NCBI GenBank assembly: GCA_017622925.1
Contig: JAGAQC010000031.1
Location: 1-47,168, forward strand
Length of the DNA stretch: 47,168 nt
Direction: 5' to 3'
DNA from: Ruminococcus sp.
GTDB taxonomy: Bacteria > Bacillota > Clostridia > Oscillospirales > Ruminococcaceae
Below the pieces are notes generated by a model, which saw only the letters and a program-made list of their open reading frames with translations, was not told the DNA's origin and searched no databases. The first letter of the stretch is position 1. Each line of letters begins with the position of its first letter. Position numbers and translations under genes: made by a program. Shown in pieces: positions 32,759 to 41,556 of the stretch.

Positions 32759-33523
32759 ATGGATGAACTTGGTGATATTTTCGATCTTATATTTAACAAC
32801 GAATTTATCAAGGCTTTTCTCAGCGACAGTGAAAGCCAAAAAAGATTAAATATTTCGGTGATAAGTTCAATATGCTTTGAGCTTGCTGATATAAGCGATG
32901 AGGAATGTACATCCGAATTTCGTCTTGCATGTGCAAATAAAATATTAAATCAGTGCAGTCAGATGATGAAATTTTCCGAGATCTTTACTATATTTTCCGA
33001 AATTTTAAGTGAAAACGAGCCTATGACCGATACAATAGATATTTCGGAATTTTTATCGGAATTTACCAATGAATGCAGAACATATCTCAAAGGAACATGC
33101 GAAATAAGCTGTAAACCCGGAGAAATGGCAGTAACTGAAACGATGAAAAAGCTTCTTGAATTTTGTATGATAATGTATGTGCGGAAATCTGTATTGATAG
33201 GCGCTGAAAGTATATCATTTACGCATACTTTGGAATCAGAGTATATCGTTATACATGCGAAGATCGAAAAATTCGGAACTGCTGCCGAGACTGAGAATAT
33301 GCCCGAGACCGTAACTTTCGATTATGCCGACGGTATTATATCTTCGGCCGTTAAAAAATTAAACGGGAAATATACTTCGGACGACAAGGAAATGAAGCTT
33401 TATATACCGTTTAAAAACAGCGGAAGCAGCGTGCTGAAAAGTCCTCCAAAGACTTACGGCAAGCCCGTTTTCAATATTTTAAAAATTATGCTTTCGGATT
33501 TGGGCGATATAACTATTATATAG
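32759..33523 (+). CDS. Hypothetical protein, histidine-kinase-like layout
   Basis: A 254-residue soluble acidic protein. Residues about 30-90 look like a two-helix bundle (ISVISSICFELADISDEECT...NQCSQMMKFSEIFTIFSEIL), and about 95-235 alternate strands and helices in the order of a GHKL ATPase domain (EFLSEFTNECRTYL, then TMKKLLEFCMIMYVRKSVLIGAESISFTHT and a terminal KLYIPF strand). The phospho-accepting His and the N- and G-box residues are not recognisable, so catalysis is unlikely. It could be a degenerate kinase-like scaffold or spore/division regulator; this is inference from pattern only. The ATG has AGAGGGGG eight bases upstream, with TATAAT at 32716-32721 but a poor -35. Confidence 0.5.
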   Translation: MDELGDIFDLIFNNEFIKAFLSDSESQKRLNISVISSICFELADISDEECTSEFRLACANKILNQCSQMMKFSEIFTIFSEILSENEPMTDTIDISEFLSEFTNECRTYLKGTCEISCKPGEMAVTETMKKLLEFCMIMYVRKSVLIGAESISFTHTLESEYIVIHAKIEKFGTAAETENMPETVTFDYADGIISSAVKKLNGKYTSDDKEMKLYIPFKNSGSSVLKSPPKTYGKPVFNILKIMLSDLGDITII

Positions 33524-33583
33524 CCGCTTTTGAAAAAACTATTAAGATTTATCATATTAAAAAGAAAAAAATTCTTTTTTTTG

Positions 33584-33612
33584 TTGACAATATGCAAAAA
33601 AAGAGATATAAT
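33584..33612 (+). promoter_or_regulatory. Consensus promoter of CYTH-phoH-era-recO-mutS2 operon
   Basis: TTGACA (33584-33589), 17-bp spacer, TATAAT (33607-33612): a full match to the sigma-A consensus in both boxes. Confidence 0.9.
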
Positions 33613-33667
33613 ATAAAATAGCAGATAATGTGCTTTAGTTTTTATTGCAGTAATGGAGAATGCTCAG

Positions 33668-34189
33668 ATGAATGAAAAAACAGAAATTGAAAGAAAATTC
33701 CTTGTTGAAATGCCTAAGCTTGAATTTTTGGACATAAAAAGACAGCTCGGCATAATTCAGACTTACCTGAAAAACGGCGAAAACGGCTCTCAGAGGAGAG
33801 TTAGAAAGATCACCGAGAACGGTGAGGAACGCTTTGTTTATACCGAAAAAATATTTTATTCGGCGGTTACCCGAAAGGAAACGGAATTTGAAATAAGTCC
33901 GCAGAAATATTCGGAGCTGTTAAAAGAAGCAAGGCAGGACTGTAAAACTATTTTCAAGAAAAGGATATGCTTTGAGTATCGGGAACAGCTTTTTGAACTT
34001 GATGTTTATTCGTTTTCCGACAGCCGTGCGATCTTGGAGCTGGAGCTTGAAAATCCGGAACAGGATATATTTTTTCCTGAATATATAAACATAATTAAGG
34101 AAGTCACCGATTCTGAGGAGTATTCCAACGCCGCTTTGGGTACAGCCGAAGCGTTCCCCTCGGAAGCTTCGGCAGAGGGAGATAATTAA
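33668..34189 (+). CDS. CYTH-domain protein (triphosphate tunnel metalloenzyme-like)
   Basis: Residues 4-12 contain EIERKFLV, the ExExK metal/triphosphate motif that defines CYTH domains. Further basic and acidic strands follow (RRVRKI, EIERK, KKRICFEYREQLFELDVY, LELELENPEQ), giving the repeating charged-strand pattern of the tunnel. Members hydrolyse inorganic triphosphate or thiamine triphosphate, or make cAMP in the class IV cyclases. The exact substrate cannot be told. At 173 residues it is of normal length. The ATG at 33668 has GGAG nine bases upstream; an ATG at 33653 is possible. The stop overlaps the phoH start. Confidence 0.85.
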   Translation: MNEKTEIERKFLVEMPKLEFLDIKRQLGIIQTYLKNGENGSQRRVRKITENGEERFVYTEKIFYSAVTRKETEFEISPQKYSELLKEARQDCKTIFKKRICFEYREQLFELDVYSFSDSRAILELELENPEQDIFFPEYINIIKEVTDSEEYSNAALGTAEAFPSEASAEGDN

Positions 34190-35157
34190 TGGCAGAAAAA
34201 ATTATTGAAATTGACAGAGAAGATCAGCTTTCAACACTGTTCGGACAGTTCGACAGCAATATCAGGCACATTGAAAAACAGTATTCCGTACAGATCATCA
34301 ACAGAAACGGAAACGTCAAGATCATCGGCGAAGAAACGGGAATTTCCGACGCTGCAAGAGCGGTACAGGCTCTTTTAAAAATGACGGGCAGCGGTCAGAC
34401 GCTCAGCGATCAGACAGTCCGATATGTTACGACTATGGTTGCTGAGGGCGCAGAACGGCAGCTTGAAGAACTCGGCGGCGACGGCGTATGTATCACTTCG
34501 TCGGGGAAGATCGTTAGACCGCGCACGGTCGGTCAGAAACGATACCTCGATGAAATAAAGAACAATACCATTGTCCTCGGAATAGGTCCTGCCGGTACGG
34601 GTAAGACCTACCTTGCCGTAGCTATGGCTGTCAAGGCGTTCCGTGAGCATAAGGTCAAGAAAATAATCCTTACCCGTCCTGCCGTTGAAGCAGGTGAAAA
34701 GCTCGGTTTTCTTCCCGGCGATATGCAGGATAAGGTCGATCCGTATCTGCGTCCTCTTTATGATGCGCTTTTCGATATGTTCGGATCGGACAGCTTCGGA
34801 CGTTACATGGAAAAGGGGATAATAGAAGTTGCGCCTCTCGCTTACATGAGGGGACGTACTTTGGACGAAGCTTTCATTATTCTTGACGAGGCGCAGAATA
34901 CTACTTCCGAACAGATAAAAATGTTCCTTACCCGTCTTGGAAACGAAAGCCGAATGGTGATCACAGGTGACATTACGCAGATAGACCTCCCGGATGCGCG
35001 CAAATCAGGGCTTGTCGAAGCAATTAAGATCCTGAAGGGCATAGAAGATATAGGCATTCACCGTTTCAGCGAAAAAGATGTTGTTCGGCACAGGCTTGTA
35101 CAGGATATTATCAAGGCATATGAAAAATTTAACGAAGGGAGAAAAAATCATGCCTAA
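34189..35157 (+). CDS. phoH: PhoH-family ATPase
   Basis: The 322-residue protein has an N-terminal KH-like segment (about 1-95; IEKQYSVQIINRNGNVKIIGEE) and a PhoH ATPase domain with Walker A GIGPAGTGKTYLA, RPAVEAGEKLGFLPGD, Walker B AFIILDEAQNTT and MVITGDITQIDLP. PhoH proteins are predicted RNA-linked ATPases; in many bacteria the gene precedes ybeY, and the two are thought to work in rRNA maturation or ribosome quality control. It overlaps the CYTH gene by one base and ybeY by eight. Confidence 0.95.
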   Translation: MAEKIIEIDREDQLSTLFGQFDSNIRHIEKQYSVQIINRNGNVKIIGEETGISDAARAVQALLKMTGSGQTLSDQTVRYVTTMVAEGAERQLEELGGDGVCITSSGKIVRPRTVGQKRYLDEIKNNTIVLGIGPAGTGKTYLAVAMAVKAFREHKVKKIILTRPAVEAGEKLGFLPGDMQDKVDPYLRPLYDALFDMFGSDSFGRYMEKGIIEVAPLAYMRGRTLDEAFIILDEAQNTTSEQIKMFLTRLGNESRMVITGDITQIDLPDARKSGLVEAIKILKGIEDIGIHRFSEKDVVRHRLVQDIIKAYEKFNEGRKNHA

Positions 35158-35662
35158 GCTAAAAGTATATGTAAAAAATAATCAGACGGAGGTCAAAGTG
35201 CCTGTCGGAATCAGACTGCTTATAAGAAGATGCTGTCAGGCTGTTCTCGCTACCGAAAAATTCGGAAGAGACGCCGAAGTATCAGTTTCCTTTGTCAGCA
35301 ATAACGAAATCAAAAATCTTAATAAAATATACAGAAATAAGGACAGCGTTACCGACGTTCTTTCGTTTCCTCTTACAAGCGAGGACGGTACTGTTGAAAT
35401 AAATCCCGAAACGAACGCCGTACAGCTTGGCGACGTGGTCATCTCTCTTGAAACTGCGGTAAAGCAGGCGCAGAATTACGGTCATTCCCTCGAACGTGAG
35501 ATAGGCTTCCTTACGGTTCATTCGATGCTTCATCTCCTTGGCTACGACCATGAAACATCGCAGCTCGACCAGCGCATAATGCGTGAAAAAGAGGAATCTG
35601 TTCTTGAAAAGCTCGGTATTTCGCGTGATGTGACGTTTGTTGTTACAGGAGATAAGGAATAA
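35150..35662 (+). CDS. ybeY: Endoribonuclease YbeY
   Basis: YbeY is a zinc-dependent endoribonuclease involved in 16S rRNA 3'-end maturation and late 30S quality control. The 170-residue protein shows VSFVSNNEIKNLNKIYRNKDSVTDVLSFPL, GDVVISLETAVKQA and the metal-binding HSMLHLLGYDHE (HxxxHxxxxxH). The ATG at 35150 has GAAGGGAG eight bases upstream; the longer frame overlapping phoH lacks one. It abuts era at the shared TAATG. Confidence 0.96.
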   Translation: MPKLKVYVKNNQTEVKVPVGIRLLIRRCCQAVLATEKFGRDAEVSVSFVSNNEIKNLNKIYRNKDSVTDVLSFPLTSEDGTVEINPETNAVQLGDVVISLETAVKQAQNYGHSLEREIGFLTVHSMLHLLGYDHETSQLDQRIMREKEESVLEKLGISRDVTFVVTGDKE

Positions 35663-36555
35663 TGTCTAAAACAGCTTTCGTAACCATTGCGGGAAGAACA
35701 AATGCCGGAAAATCCTCTCTGCTTAATGCTATAGTAGGTGAAAAGATAGCCGCTGTCAGCAGAAAGTCCCAAACGACGCGCACACGTATAACGGGTATTC
35801 GTAATATTGACGACGTTCAGCTTGTTTTTTTCGATACGCCCGGACTTCATAAGCCTGTAAACAAGCTCAGCGAGCATATGCTGAACACTGTGAAAGAATC
35901 GGTCAGCGATATTGACGCAGTCGTATTCGTTCAGGATTGTACCAAGAAGATAAACGCCAAAGAGCTTGAACTGCTCAAGTCGCTCAACTCTGCGGAAATG
36001 CCTGTTATACTCGTTCTGAACAAGATAGACCTCTTAAAAAACAAAGAGGAGCTTGCAGCCGCTATTGCCGAGCTTTCTGAAAAAGCGGAGTTTCGTGCGA
36101 TAATTCCGATAAGCGTTACCGAGGATAACGGTATCGACCTTGTGATAGACGAGATAATCAGACTTGCCGAAGATTCAGTTCACTATTTTCCCGAGGATAT
36201 GATAACGGATCAGCCCGAAAAAGTCCTTGCTGCCGAGATGATACGTGAAAAGCTTTTGGAGCTTCTTAAAGACGAAGTACCTCACGGAATCGCAGTCGGC
36301 GTTGAGCAGATGAGCGAGCGTGAGGATAAAGATATTCTCGATATATCCGCAGTTATCTACTGTGAAAAGGACTCCCACAAAGGTATCATAATCGGAAAAG
36401 GCGGAGCTATGCTTAAAAAAGCTTCTACCGCCGCTCGTATCGAGCTGGAGGATTTTTTTCAGATAAAGGTCAATCTTCAATGTTGGGTCAAGGTAAAAGA
36501 GGATTGGCGGAACAGGGAAGGTCTGATACGCAGCTTCGGATTGTCTGACAAATAA
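35662..36555 (+). CDS. era: GTPase Era
   Basis: Era binds the 3' end of 16S rRNA and helps assemble the 30S subunit. The 297 residues carry a GTPase domain (G1 GRTNAGKSSLLN, G2 SRKSQTTRTRITGI, G3 FFDTPGLH, G4 NKID, G5 near PISVT) and a C-terminal KH domain (YCEKDSHKGIIIGKGGAMLKKAS). Functional links with ybeY and the KH-containing PhoH upstream make this a ribosome-maturation operon. The start lies one base inside the ybeY stop. Confidence 0.98.
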   Translation: MSKTAFVTIAGRTNAGKSSLLNAIVGEKIAAVSRKSQTTRTRITGIRNIDDVQLVFFDTPGLHKPVNKLSEHMLNTVKESVSDIDAVVFVQDCTKKINAKELELLKSLNSAEMPVILVLNKIDLLKNKEELAAAIAELSEKAEFRAIIPISVTEDNGIDLVIDEIIRLAEDSVHYFPEDMITDQPEKVLAAEMIREKLLELLKDEVPHGIAVGVEQMSEREDKDILDISAVIYCEKDSHKGIIIGKGGAMLKKASTAARIELEDFFQIKVNLQCWVKVKEDWRNREGLIRSFGLSDK

Positions 36556-36620
36556 TTACACATATATTTCCGCTGTCTCCCGTAAATAATAATTACATAG
36601 CTTATTTTGGAGGTTCGATC

Positions 36621-36722
36621 ATGAACGAGGAACAGCTTTGGGAAAAATTTATTGTCAGCGGAAAAATTGACGATTATTTAAACTACAGTAATAAAAAGGA
36701 AACCGAAAATGACGACACTTGA
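36621..36722 (+). CDS. yqzL: YqzL-family microprotein
   Basis: A 33-residue reading frame between era and recO, preceded by TTTGGAGG nine bases before the ATG. The sequence (LWEKFIVSGKIDDYLNYSNKKE) fits the short family known as YqzL in Bacillus, where a gene of this size also lies between era and recO (W-x-x-F-x-x-x-G-x-x-x-x-Y-L-x-Y). It overlaps recO by 14 bases. Function is unknown in any organism as far as I know. Confidence 0.75.
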   Translation: MNEEQLWEKFIVSGKIDDYLNYSNKKETENDDT

Positions 36723-37455
36723 AGGTATCGTACTGAAAGAGCGGATAGTTGGCGAACAGGATAAATTTATTGATATACTCACTAAGGACAGCGGTCTTAT
36801 CGAGCTTTCCGTAAAAGGCGCGCGCAAGATAAACGGCAGGTCATCGTCATCAACGCAGCTTTTTGCGTATTCCAGATTTTGTTATGATGTTCGCCGTGAC
36901 AGATTTTGTCTGAACAGCGCAGAGCCGATACATATATTTTACGGGCTGAGAAATTCTCTTTCGGCGCTTTCTCTGGCGAGTTATTTTGCCGATGTACTGA
37001 GGTATTCTACAGCCGAACTTACCGACAGCGGAAATGTTCTAAGACTTTTTCTGAATACGCTTCATTTCCTTGAAAAAGGACTGCGCAGCGAAGCTATGCT
37101 CAAAGCTGTATTTGAACTTCGTCTTATGAGCGAAACGGGATTCATGCCCGATGTGGTATGCTGCCGAAACTGCGGCTGCTTTGAACCGCAGGAGCTTTAT
37201 TTTTCACCGAAAAACGGCGGTTTTACCTGTTCGGACTGCACTCCCGATACCGATGCTGAAAGCTGTAGATTAAAGCTTACGGAGCTTTCAGCGGTAAGGC
37301 ATATAGTCCTTGCGGATTTTGACAGACTTTTTAATTTCCGTATTCCCGAGGACAGTATGTGCAGGCTTGGCTTTTTTTCGGAATGCTATTTAAAATCACA
37401 TCTTGAAAAAAACTTTAATACGCTTGAATTTTATAAATCATTAAATGGTAAATAA
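36709..37455 (+). CDS. recO: DNA repair protein RecO
   Basis: RecO helps RecR load RecA on SSB-coated single-stranded DNA. The 248-residue protein has an N-terminal OB fold (EGIVLKERIVGEQDKFIDILTKDSGLIELSVKGARK), a helical middle and a C-terminal zinc ribbon with CCRNCGC and CSDC, as in Gram-positive RecO. It overlaps yqzL and, by a few bases, the region of the mutS2 start. Confidence 0.93.
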   Translation: MTTLEGIVLKERIVGEQDKFIDILTKDSGLIELSVKGARKINGRSSSSTQLFAYSRFCYDVRRDRFCLNSAEPIHIFYGLRNSLSALSLASYFADVLRYSTAELTDSGNVLRLFLNTLHFLEKGLRSEAMLKAVFELRLMSETGFMPDVVCCRNCGCFEPQELYFSPKNGGFTCSDCTPDTDAESCRLKLTELSAVRHIVLADFDRLFNFRIPEDSMCRLGFFSECYLKSHLEKNFNTLEFYKSLNGK

Positions 37456-37456
37456 T

Positions 37457-39850
37457 ATGAATAATTATCTTAAAACTTTAGAACTTGACAAAATTCTCAT
37501 GATGCTGTCAGACCTCGCTTCAAATGAGGAAACCAAGAGAATGGCTGCGGCAATACGTCCAAGCAGCGATCTTGCCGAAGTCCGCCGTGAGAATCTGAAA
37601 ACCAATCAGGCTCTTGAACTTTCAATACAATACGGAACGCCGCCGTTCAGCGGATTCAAGGATATTTCGGTATCGGCAAAAAGAGCAAAAACAGGCGCAG
37701 TCATATCTCTCCGCGACCTTATGGATATTGCGGTAATGCTCCGTCAGATAAGCGGACTTTCAAAGTGGTACGGCAGTTGTGAAAACTCCGAAACAGAGCT
37801 TGACTATCTTTTTTCACGTCTTGCGCCTAACGATTGGCTTCTTGAAAAGCTTGACCGTTCGATAATATCCGAGACCGAGCTTTCAGATGCGGCGAGTCCC
37901 GAGCTTGCGGCGATTCGGCGTAAAATCAATCGTGCTGAATCACAGTTGAGGGAGACCCTCGATAAAATGGTGAAAAATAAGACTACTCAGCAGTATCTTC
38001 AAGAAACGAACGTCACCATAAGAGACGGCAGATTTGTTCTTCCTGTCAAGACCGAACACAGGGGGCAGATCGGCGGTCTTGTTCATGATACGTCGGCTAC
38101 TGGGCAGACTGTTTTTATCGAACCTATGGCGGTAGTTGAAGCTAACAACGACATACGTATCCTTCAAGGCAGAGAACAGGAGGAAATAGAACGTATTATC
38201 CGTGAGCTGTGCGGCGACTGCGGAGAATACGCCGATACTCTGTGCGAAAATTACAAAATATGCGCCGAGCTTAATCTTTACTTTGCAAAAGCCAATCTTG
38301 CCGCAAAGCTGAAATGCACGATGCCTCAGATAACCGACGACGGCATTATCCGCCTGAAAAAGGCTCGTCATCCGCTGCTTGACAGGAATAAGGCTGTCCC
38401 AATTGATCTGTCTCTCGGCGAAGATTATCAGGCTCTTATAATTACAGGTCCGAATACAGGCGGAAAAACCGTAGCTCTCAAAACTGCGGGACTTCTTGCG
38501 GCTATGACTATGTGCGGACTGCTCATACCCGTTTCCGACGGCAGCAGCATATCTGTTTTTAAGAATATTCTTGTTGACATCGGTGACAGTCAGAGCATCG
38601 AGCAGAATCTTTCGACTTTTTCTTCTCACACAAATAAGGTGATAGAAATTCTCGGTACAGCGGACGAAAATTCCCTTGTACTGCTTGACGAACTCGGCTC
38701 GGGTACGGATCCTGTGGAGGGCGCGGCTCTTGCAGTGGCTATCATACGCCGCCTTATTTTCAACGGCGCAAGGCTTATGGTGACTACTCACTATCAGGAA
38801 TTGAAGATTTTCGCCATAGATACGGAGAACGTTGAAAACGCTTCATGCGAATTTGATATTGATACGCTCAGACCCACTTATCGGCTTATCGTCGGTTCGC
38901 CCGGAAAATCCAATGCTTTTGCCATATCGGAAAGTCTCGGGATGCCGTCCGAAATTATTGCGGAGGCGCAGTCTCTCGTAAGCGAATCCAACGTCCGACT
39001 GGAGGACGTTATCGGTAAGCTTGAAGCTTCACGAGCGGAGCTTGAACGTGAAAAAGAGACTGCCGCAGAGCTGCGGCGTGAAATTGCCGAGCATGAGGAG
39101 GCTATCCGCATTGAGCGTGAAGCCCTCGAAAAAGCAAAAGCCGATGAACTGGAAAAGGCTCGGCTTCAAGCCATGACGATAATCGAGCAGACAAAGGTTC
39201 AGTCCAACGAGCTTATTGACGAACTTGAAAAACTGCGTAAGGAAAAGGATAAAAAGGAGTTCAGCTCCAATCTTTCGGGAGTAAAATCGAAATCGAAGCA
39301 GAGCTTCAATAAAATGTACGATATTGCCAATCCCGTAAACGGAAACGACCCGAACGAAGGCTACGTTCTGCCGAGAAAGCTTAAAAGAGGGGATACCGTG
39401 TACGTTGTCGATCTACAGCGCAAGGGAATTGTTTCGGGAGACCCCGACGGCAGCGACTTTGTGTTTGTGCAGATGGGCGTAATGAAAACGAAGATGAACA
39501 TATCGCGTCTCAGACTTGAAGAAACTCCCAAAGTAACGCTCGGCGGTCAAAGCGTAAAAAAGCAGCGAAACAAAGCCGGAAAGGTAGGCGTAAAGGTTGA
39601 ACGCAGAGGAAAAATGGAGCTTGATATACGGGGCTGCGCCTGCGATGACGGCGTATATCAGCTCGATACGTTTATAGATCAGGCTGTAATGTCAAATATT
39701 TCAATAATATCAATTATTCACGGCAAGGGAACGGGTTTGCTCAGAGCGGCTGTACACAGACGGTTGAAGTCTCATCCTTCGGTAAAATCCTTTAGATTGG
39801 GAGTTTACGGCGAGGGTGAGGACGGCGTGACTATTGCCGAATTGAAATAA
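37457..39850 (+). CDS. mutS2: Endonuclease MutS2
   Basis: MutS2 in Gram-positives binds branched DNA and collided ribosomes rather than mismatches. The 797 residues have the MutS core (lever and clamp, about 1-310), the ATPase (Walker A ITGPNTGGKTVALKT near 330, Walker B LVLLDELGSGTDPVEG), a long coiled coil at about 515-620 rich in E/K/A, a KOW-like LPRKLKRGDTVYVVDLQRKG segment and the C-terminal Smr nuclease domain (LDIRGCACDDGVYQLDTF, IIHGKGTGLLRAAVH, GVTIAEL). The ATG at 37457 fits the family N-terminus (NNYLKTLELDKIL); an ATG at 37445 is possible. Confidence 0.96.
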   Translation: MNNYLKTLELDKILMMLSDLASNEETKRMAAAIRPSSDLAEVRRENLKTNQALELSIQYGTPPFSGFKDISVSAKRAKTGAVISLRDLMDIAVMLRQISGLSKWYGSCENSETELDYLFSRLAPNDWLLEKLDRSIISETELSDAASPELAAIRRKINRAESQLRETLDKMVKNKTTQQYLQETNVTIRDGRFVLPVKTEHRGQIGGLVHDTSATGQTVFIEPMAVVEANNDIRILQGREQEEIERIIRELCGDCGEYADTLCENYKICAELNLYFAKANLAAKLKCTMPQITDDGIIRLKKARHPLLDRNKAVPIDLSLGEDYQALIITGPNTGGKTVALKTAGLLAAMTMCGLLIPVSDGSSISVFKNILVDIGDSQSIEQNLSTFSSHTNKVIEILGTADENSLVLLDELGSGTDPVEGAALAVAIIRRLIFNGARLMVTTHYQELKIFAIDTENVENASCEFDIDTLRPTYRLIVGSPGKSNAFAISESLGMPSEIIAEAQSLVSESNVRLEDVIGKLEASRAELEREKETAAELRREIAEHEEAIRIEREALEKAKADELEKARLQAMTIIEQTKVQSNELIDELEKLRKEKDKKEFSSNLSGVKSKSKQSFNKMYDIANPVNGNDPNEGYVLPRKLKRGDTVYVVDLQRKGIVSGDPDGSDFVFVQMGVMKTKMNISRLRLEETPKVTLGGQSVKKQRNKAGKVGVKVERRGKMELDIRGCACDDGVYQLDTFIDQAVMSNISIISIIHGKGTGLLRAAVHRRLKSHPSVKSFRLGVYGEGEDGVTIAELK

Positions 39851-39899
39851 TATCGTTATTTTACGGTAAAAATTCGGAAATGTTGGGTAATGCCCTGTC

Positions 39900-39928
39900 T
39901 TGACATTTTGTGTTCAATATGGTATAAT
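39900..39928 (+). promoter_or_regulatory. Consensus promoter of HD-GYP regulator gene
   Basis: TTGACA (39900-39905), 17-bp spacer, TATAAT (39923-39928). Confidence 0.88.
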
Positions 39929-40013
39929 TAGCATAGATTAGTAGAAAATGCGTTAATAATAATATGCTGTCAAATAATTATGTTAATGTTTTGTATCGAA
40001 GGAGGCGTTTTGT

Positions 40014-41225
40014 TTGAGCGGAGTTGATAAGCACAGACAAAAGGTTCTGATCGTTGACGATAGTGAGATGAATCGTAATATTCTGTCGGAAATGCTTGGA
40101 GACGAATACGATATTATTGAAGCGGAAAACGGCGCTGAGGCTGTTAATATACTCCGCAAGGAAAGCGTTAATATTTCACTGGTGCTTCTTGATATTGTTA
40201 TGCCGGTCATGGACGGATACGGCGTACTTGCCGTAATGAACAGCAGGCATTGGATAGACGATGTGCCTGTCATAATGATCTCAGCGGATAATTCCGTATC
40301 TTCTATGCGACGGGCTTATGAGCTTGGCATAACAGAGTTTATCAGCCGTCCCTTTGACGCGCTGATAGTCAGACACAGAGTTGTGAATACCATAATGCTC
40401 TATGCAAAGCAGAAAAGGCTTGTGGGAATGGTTGCCGACCAGATCTATGAAAAGGAAAAAGACAGCAGCCTGATGATAAACATTCTCAGTCATATCGTTG
40501 AGTTCAGAAACGGAGAAAGCGGTATGCACGTCCTGAACGTTCAGATGCTTACGGAGATACTTCTCAGGCAGCTTGTCCGTCAAACGGACAAATACAATAT
40601 TTCAAAAGCGGATATTTCTCTTATTGGGAAAGCGTCGTCGCTTCATGATATTGGCAAGATCTCCGTACCCGACCATATACTGAACAAGCCCGGCAGACTT
40701 ACTCCCGAAGAATTTGAGATAATGAAAAATCATTCTGTAGCGGGCGCGTCAATGCTTGAAGAACTGACTTTATATCAGGATGAGCCGCTTGTGAAAATTG
40801 CGTATCAGATATGCCGCTGGCATCACGAAAGGTATGACGGCAGAGGTTATCCCGATGGTCTGAAAGGGGAGGAGATACCGATCTCAGCTCAGATAGTCGC
40901 TTTGGCGGACGTATACGACGCTCTCACAAGCGAACGTGTGTACAAAAAGGCGTTTTCTCATGAAAAATCCATGCAGATGATCATGAACGGCGAGTGCGGC
41001 TGTTTCAATCCGATTCTTCTGGAGTGCCTGCAATCTGCTTCGGAGGCTATAGAAAAGGTAAAAGCGCACAATTCGGACGAAAATGAAAAGCAGCGTGAGA
41101 ATCTTGCTCTTGAACTTATGCAGTACGAAGAACTTTCGGCTTCGGAAGAAACGCTCAGGCTTCTCGATTACGAACGTATGAAGAATGATTTCTTCGCTTC
41201 CGTGTCGAACGAGCTTCATTATTGA
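40014..41225 (+). CDS. Response regulator with HD-GYP phosphodiesterase domain, C-terminus frameshifted
   Basis: The 403-residue protein begins with a receiver domain (KVLIVDDSEMNRNILSEML; phosphorylation Asp in LLDIVMPVMDG; conserved Thr/Lys region FISRPFD) and continues with an HD-GYP domain (about 150-330: SLHDIGKISVPDHILNKPG and HHERYDGRGYPDGLKG, ALADVYDALTS). HD-GYP domains hydrolyse cyclic di-GMP. The TTG start at 40014 has AAGGAGG eight bases upstream. The frame stops just after DYERMKNDFFASVSNELHY; homologues I remember continue with ...FEYTVSPSM..., and that continuation is present in the +1 frame from 41224. See the next feature. Confidence 0.88.
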   Translation: MSGVDKHRQKVLIVDDSEMNRNILSEMLGDEYDIIEAENGAEAVNILRKESVNISLVLLDIVMPVMDGYGVLAVMNSRHWIDDVPVIMISADNSVSSMRRAYELGITEFISRPFDALIVRHRVVNTIMLYAKQKRLVGMVADQIYEKEKDSSLMINILSHIVEFRNGESGMHVLNVQMLTEILLRQLVRQTDKYNISKADISLIGKASSLHDIGKISVPDHILNKPGRLTPEEFEIMKNHSVAGASMLEELTLYQDEPLVKIAYQICRWHHERYDGRGYPDGLKGEEIPISAQIVALADVYDALTSERVYKKAFSHEKSMQMIMNGECGCFNPILLECLQSASEAIEKVKAHNSDENEKQRENLALELMQYEELSASEETLRLLDYERMKNDFFASVSNELHY

Positions 41226-41532
41226 GTACACCGTTTCGCCGTCAATGGTAAGCTTGTACCCGAACAACAGTAATATGTTGGAACTCAACGAGCTTATAGC
41301 TTACCCCATGGACGACGAAAGACTGACTTCGATAATAAGTATGGACGAATTGAAGGAACTCGGCTTGCTGCTTAAACATACATCGCCTGATTCGCCTGTT
41401 GTGAGCTATAATTGCAAGGCGCGTTTAAACAACGAAATTCACAGTATCAATATAATATGCCGCTCGGTATGGAACAGCAGATCCGAATTTTGCGGCGCGA
41501 TCGGTAAGGCAGCCGATTTGGGAATTGCCTAA
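41224..41532 (+). pseudogene. C-terminal domain of the HD-GYP regulator, displaced by a single base
   Basis: In the +1 frame the reading EYTVSPSMVSL...AYPMDDERL...GAIGKAADLGIA follows directly on NELHY. It has no plausible start or ribosome-binding site of its own and looks like a PAS-like C-terminal module seen on Clostridia regulators of this type. Removing one T from TATTGAG (41220-41226) would restore one continuous protein of about 505 residues. Mutation, sequencing error or +1 frameshifting are all possible. Confidence 0.7.
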
Positions 41533-41556
41533 TGGAAATGTAAAGGAGAAGTTACT

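Noticed and set aside
37940-38791. Long antisense open frame (283 residues) opposite mutS2
   Set aside because: It lies entirely within a well-supported gene, has no ribosome-binding site and reads as a mirror of mutS2 codon bias.
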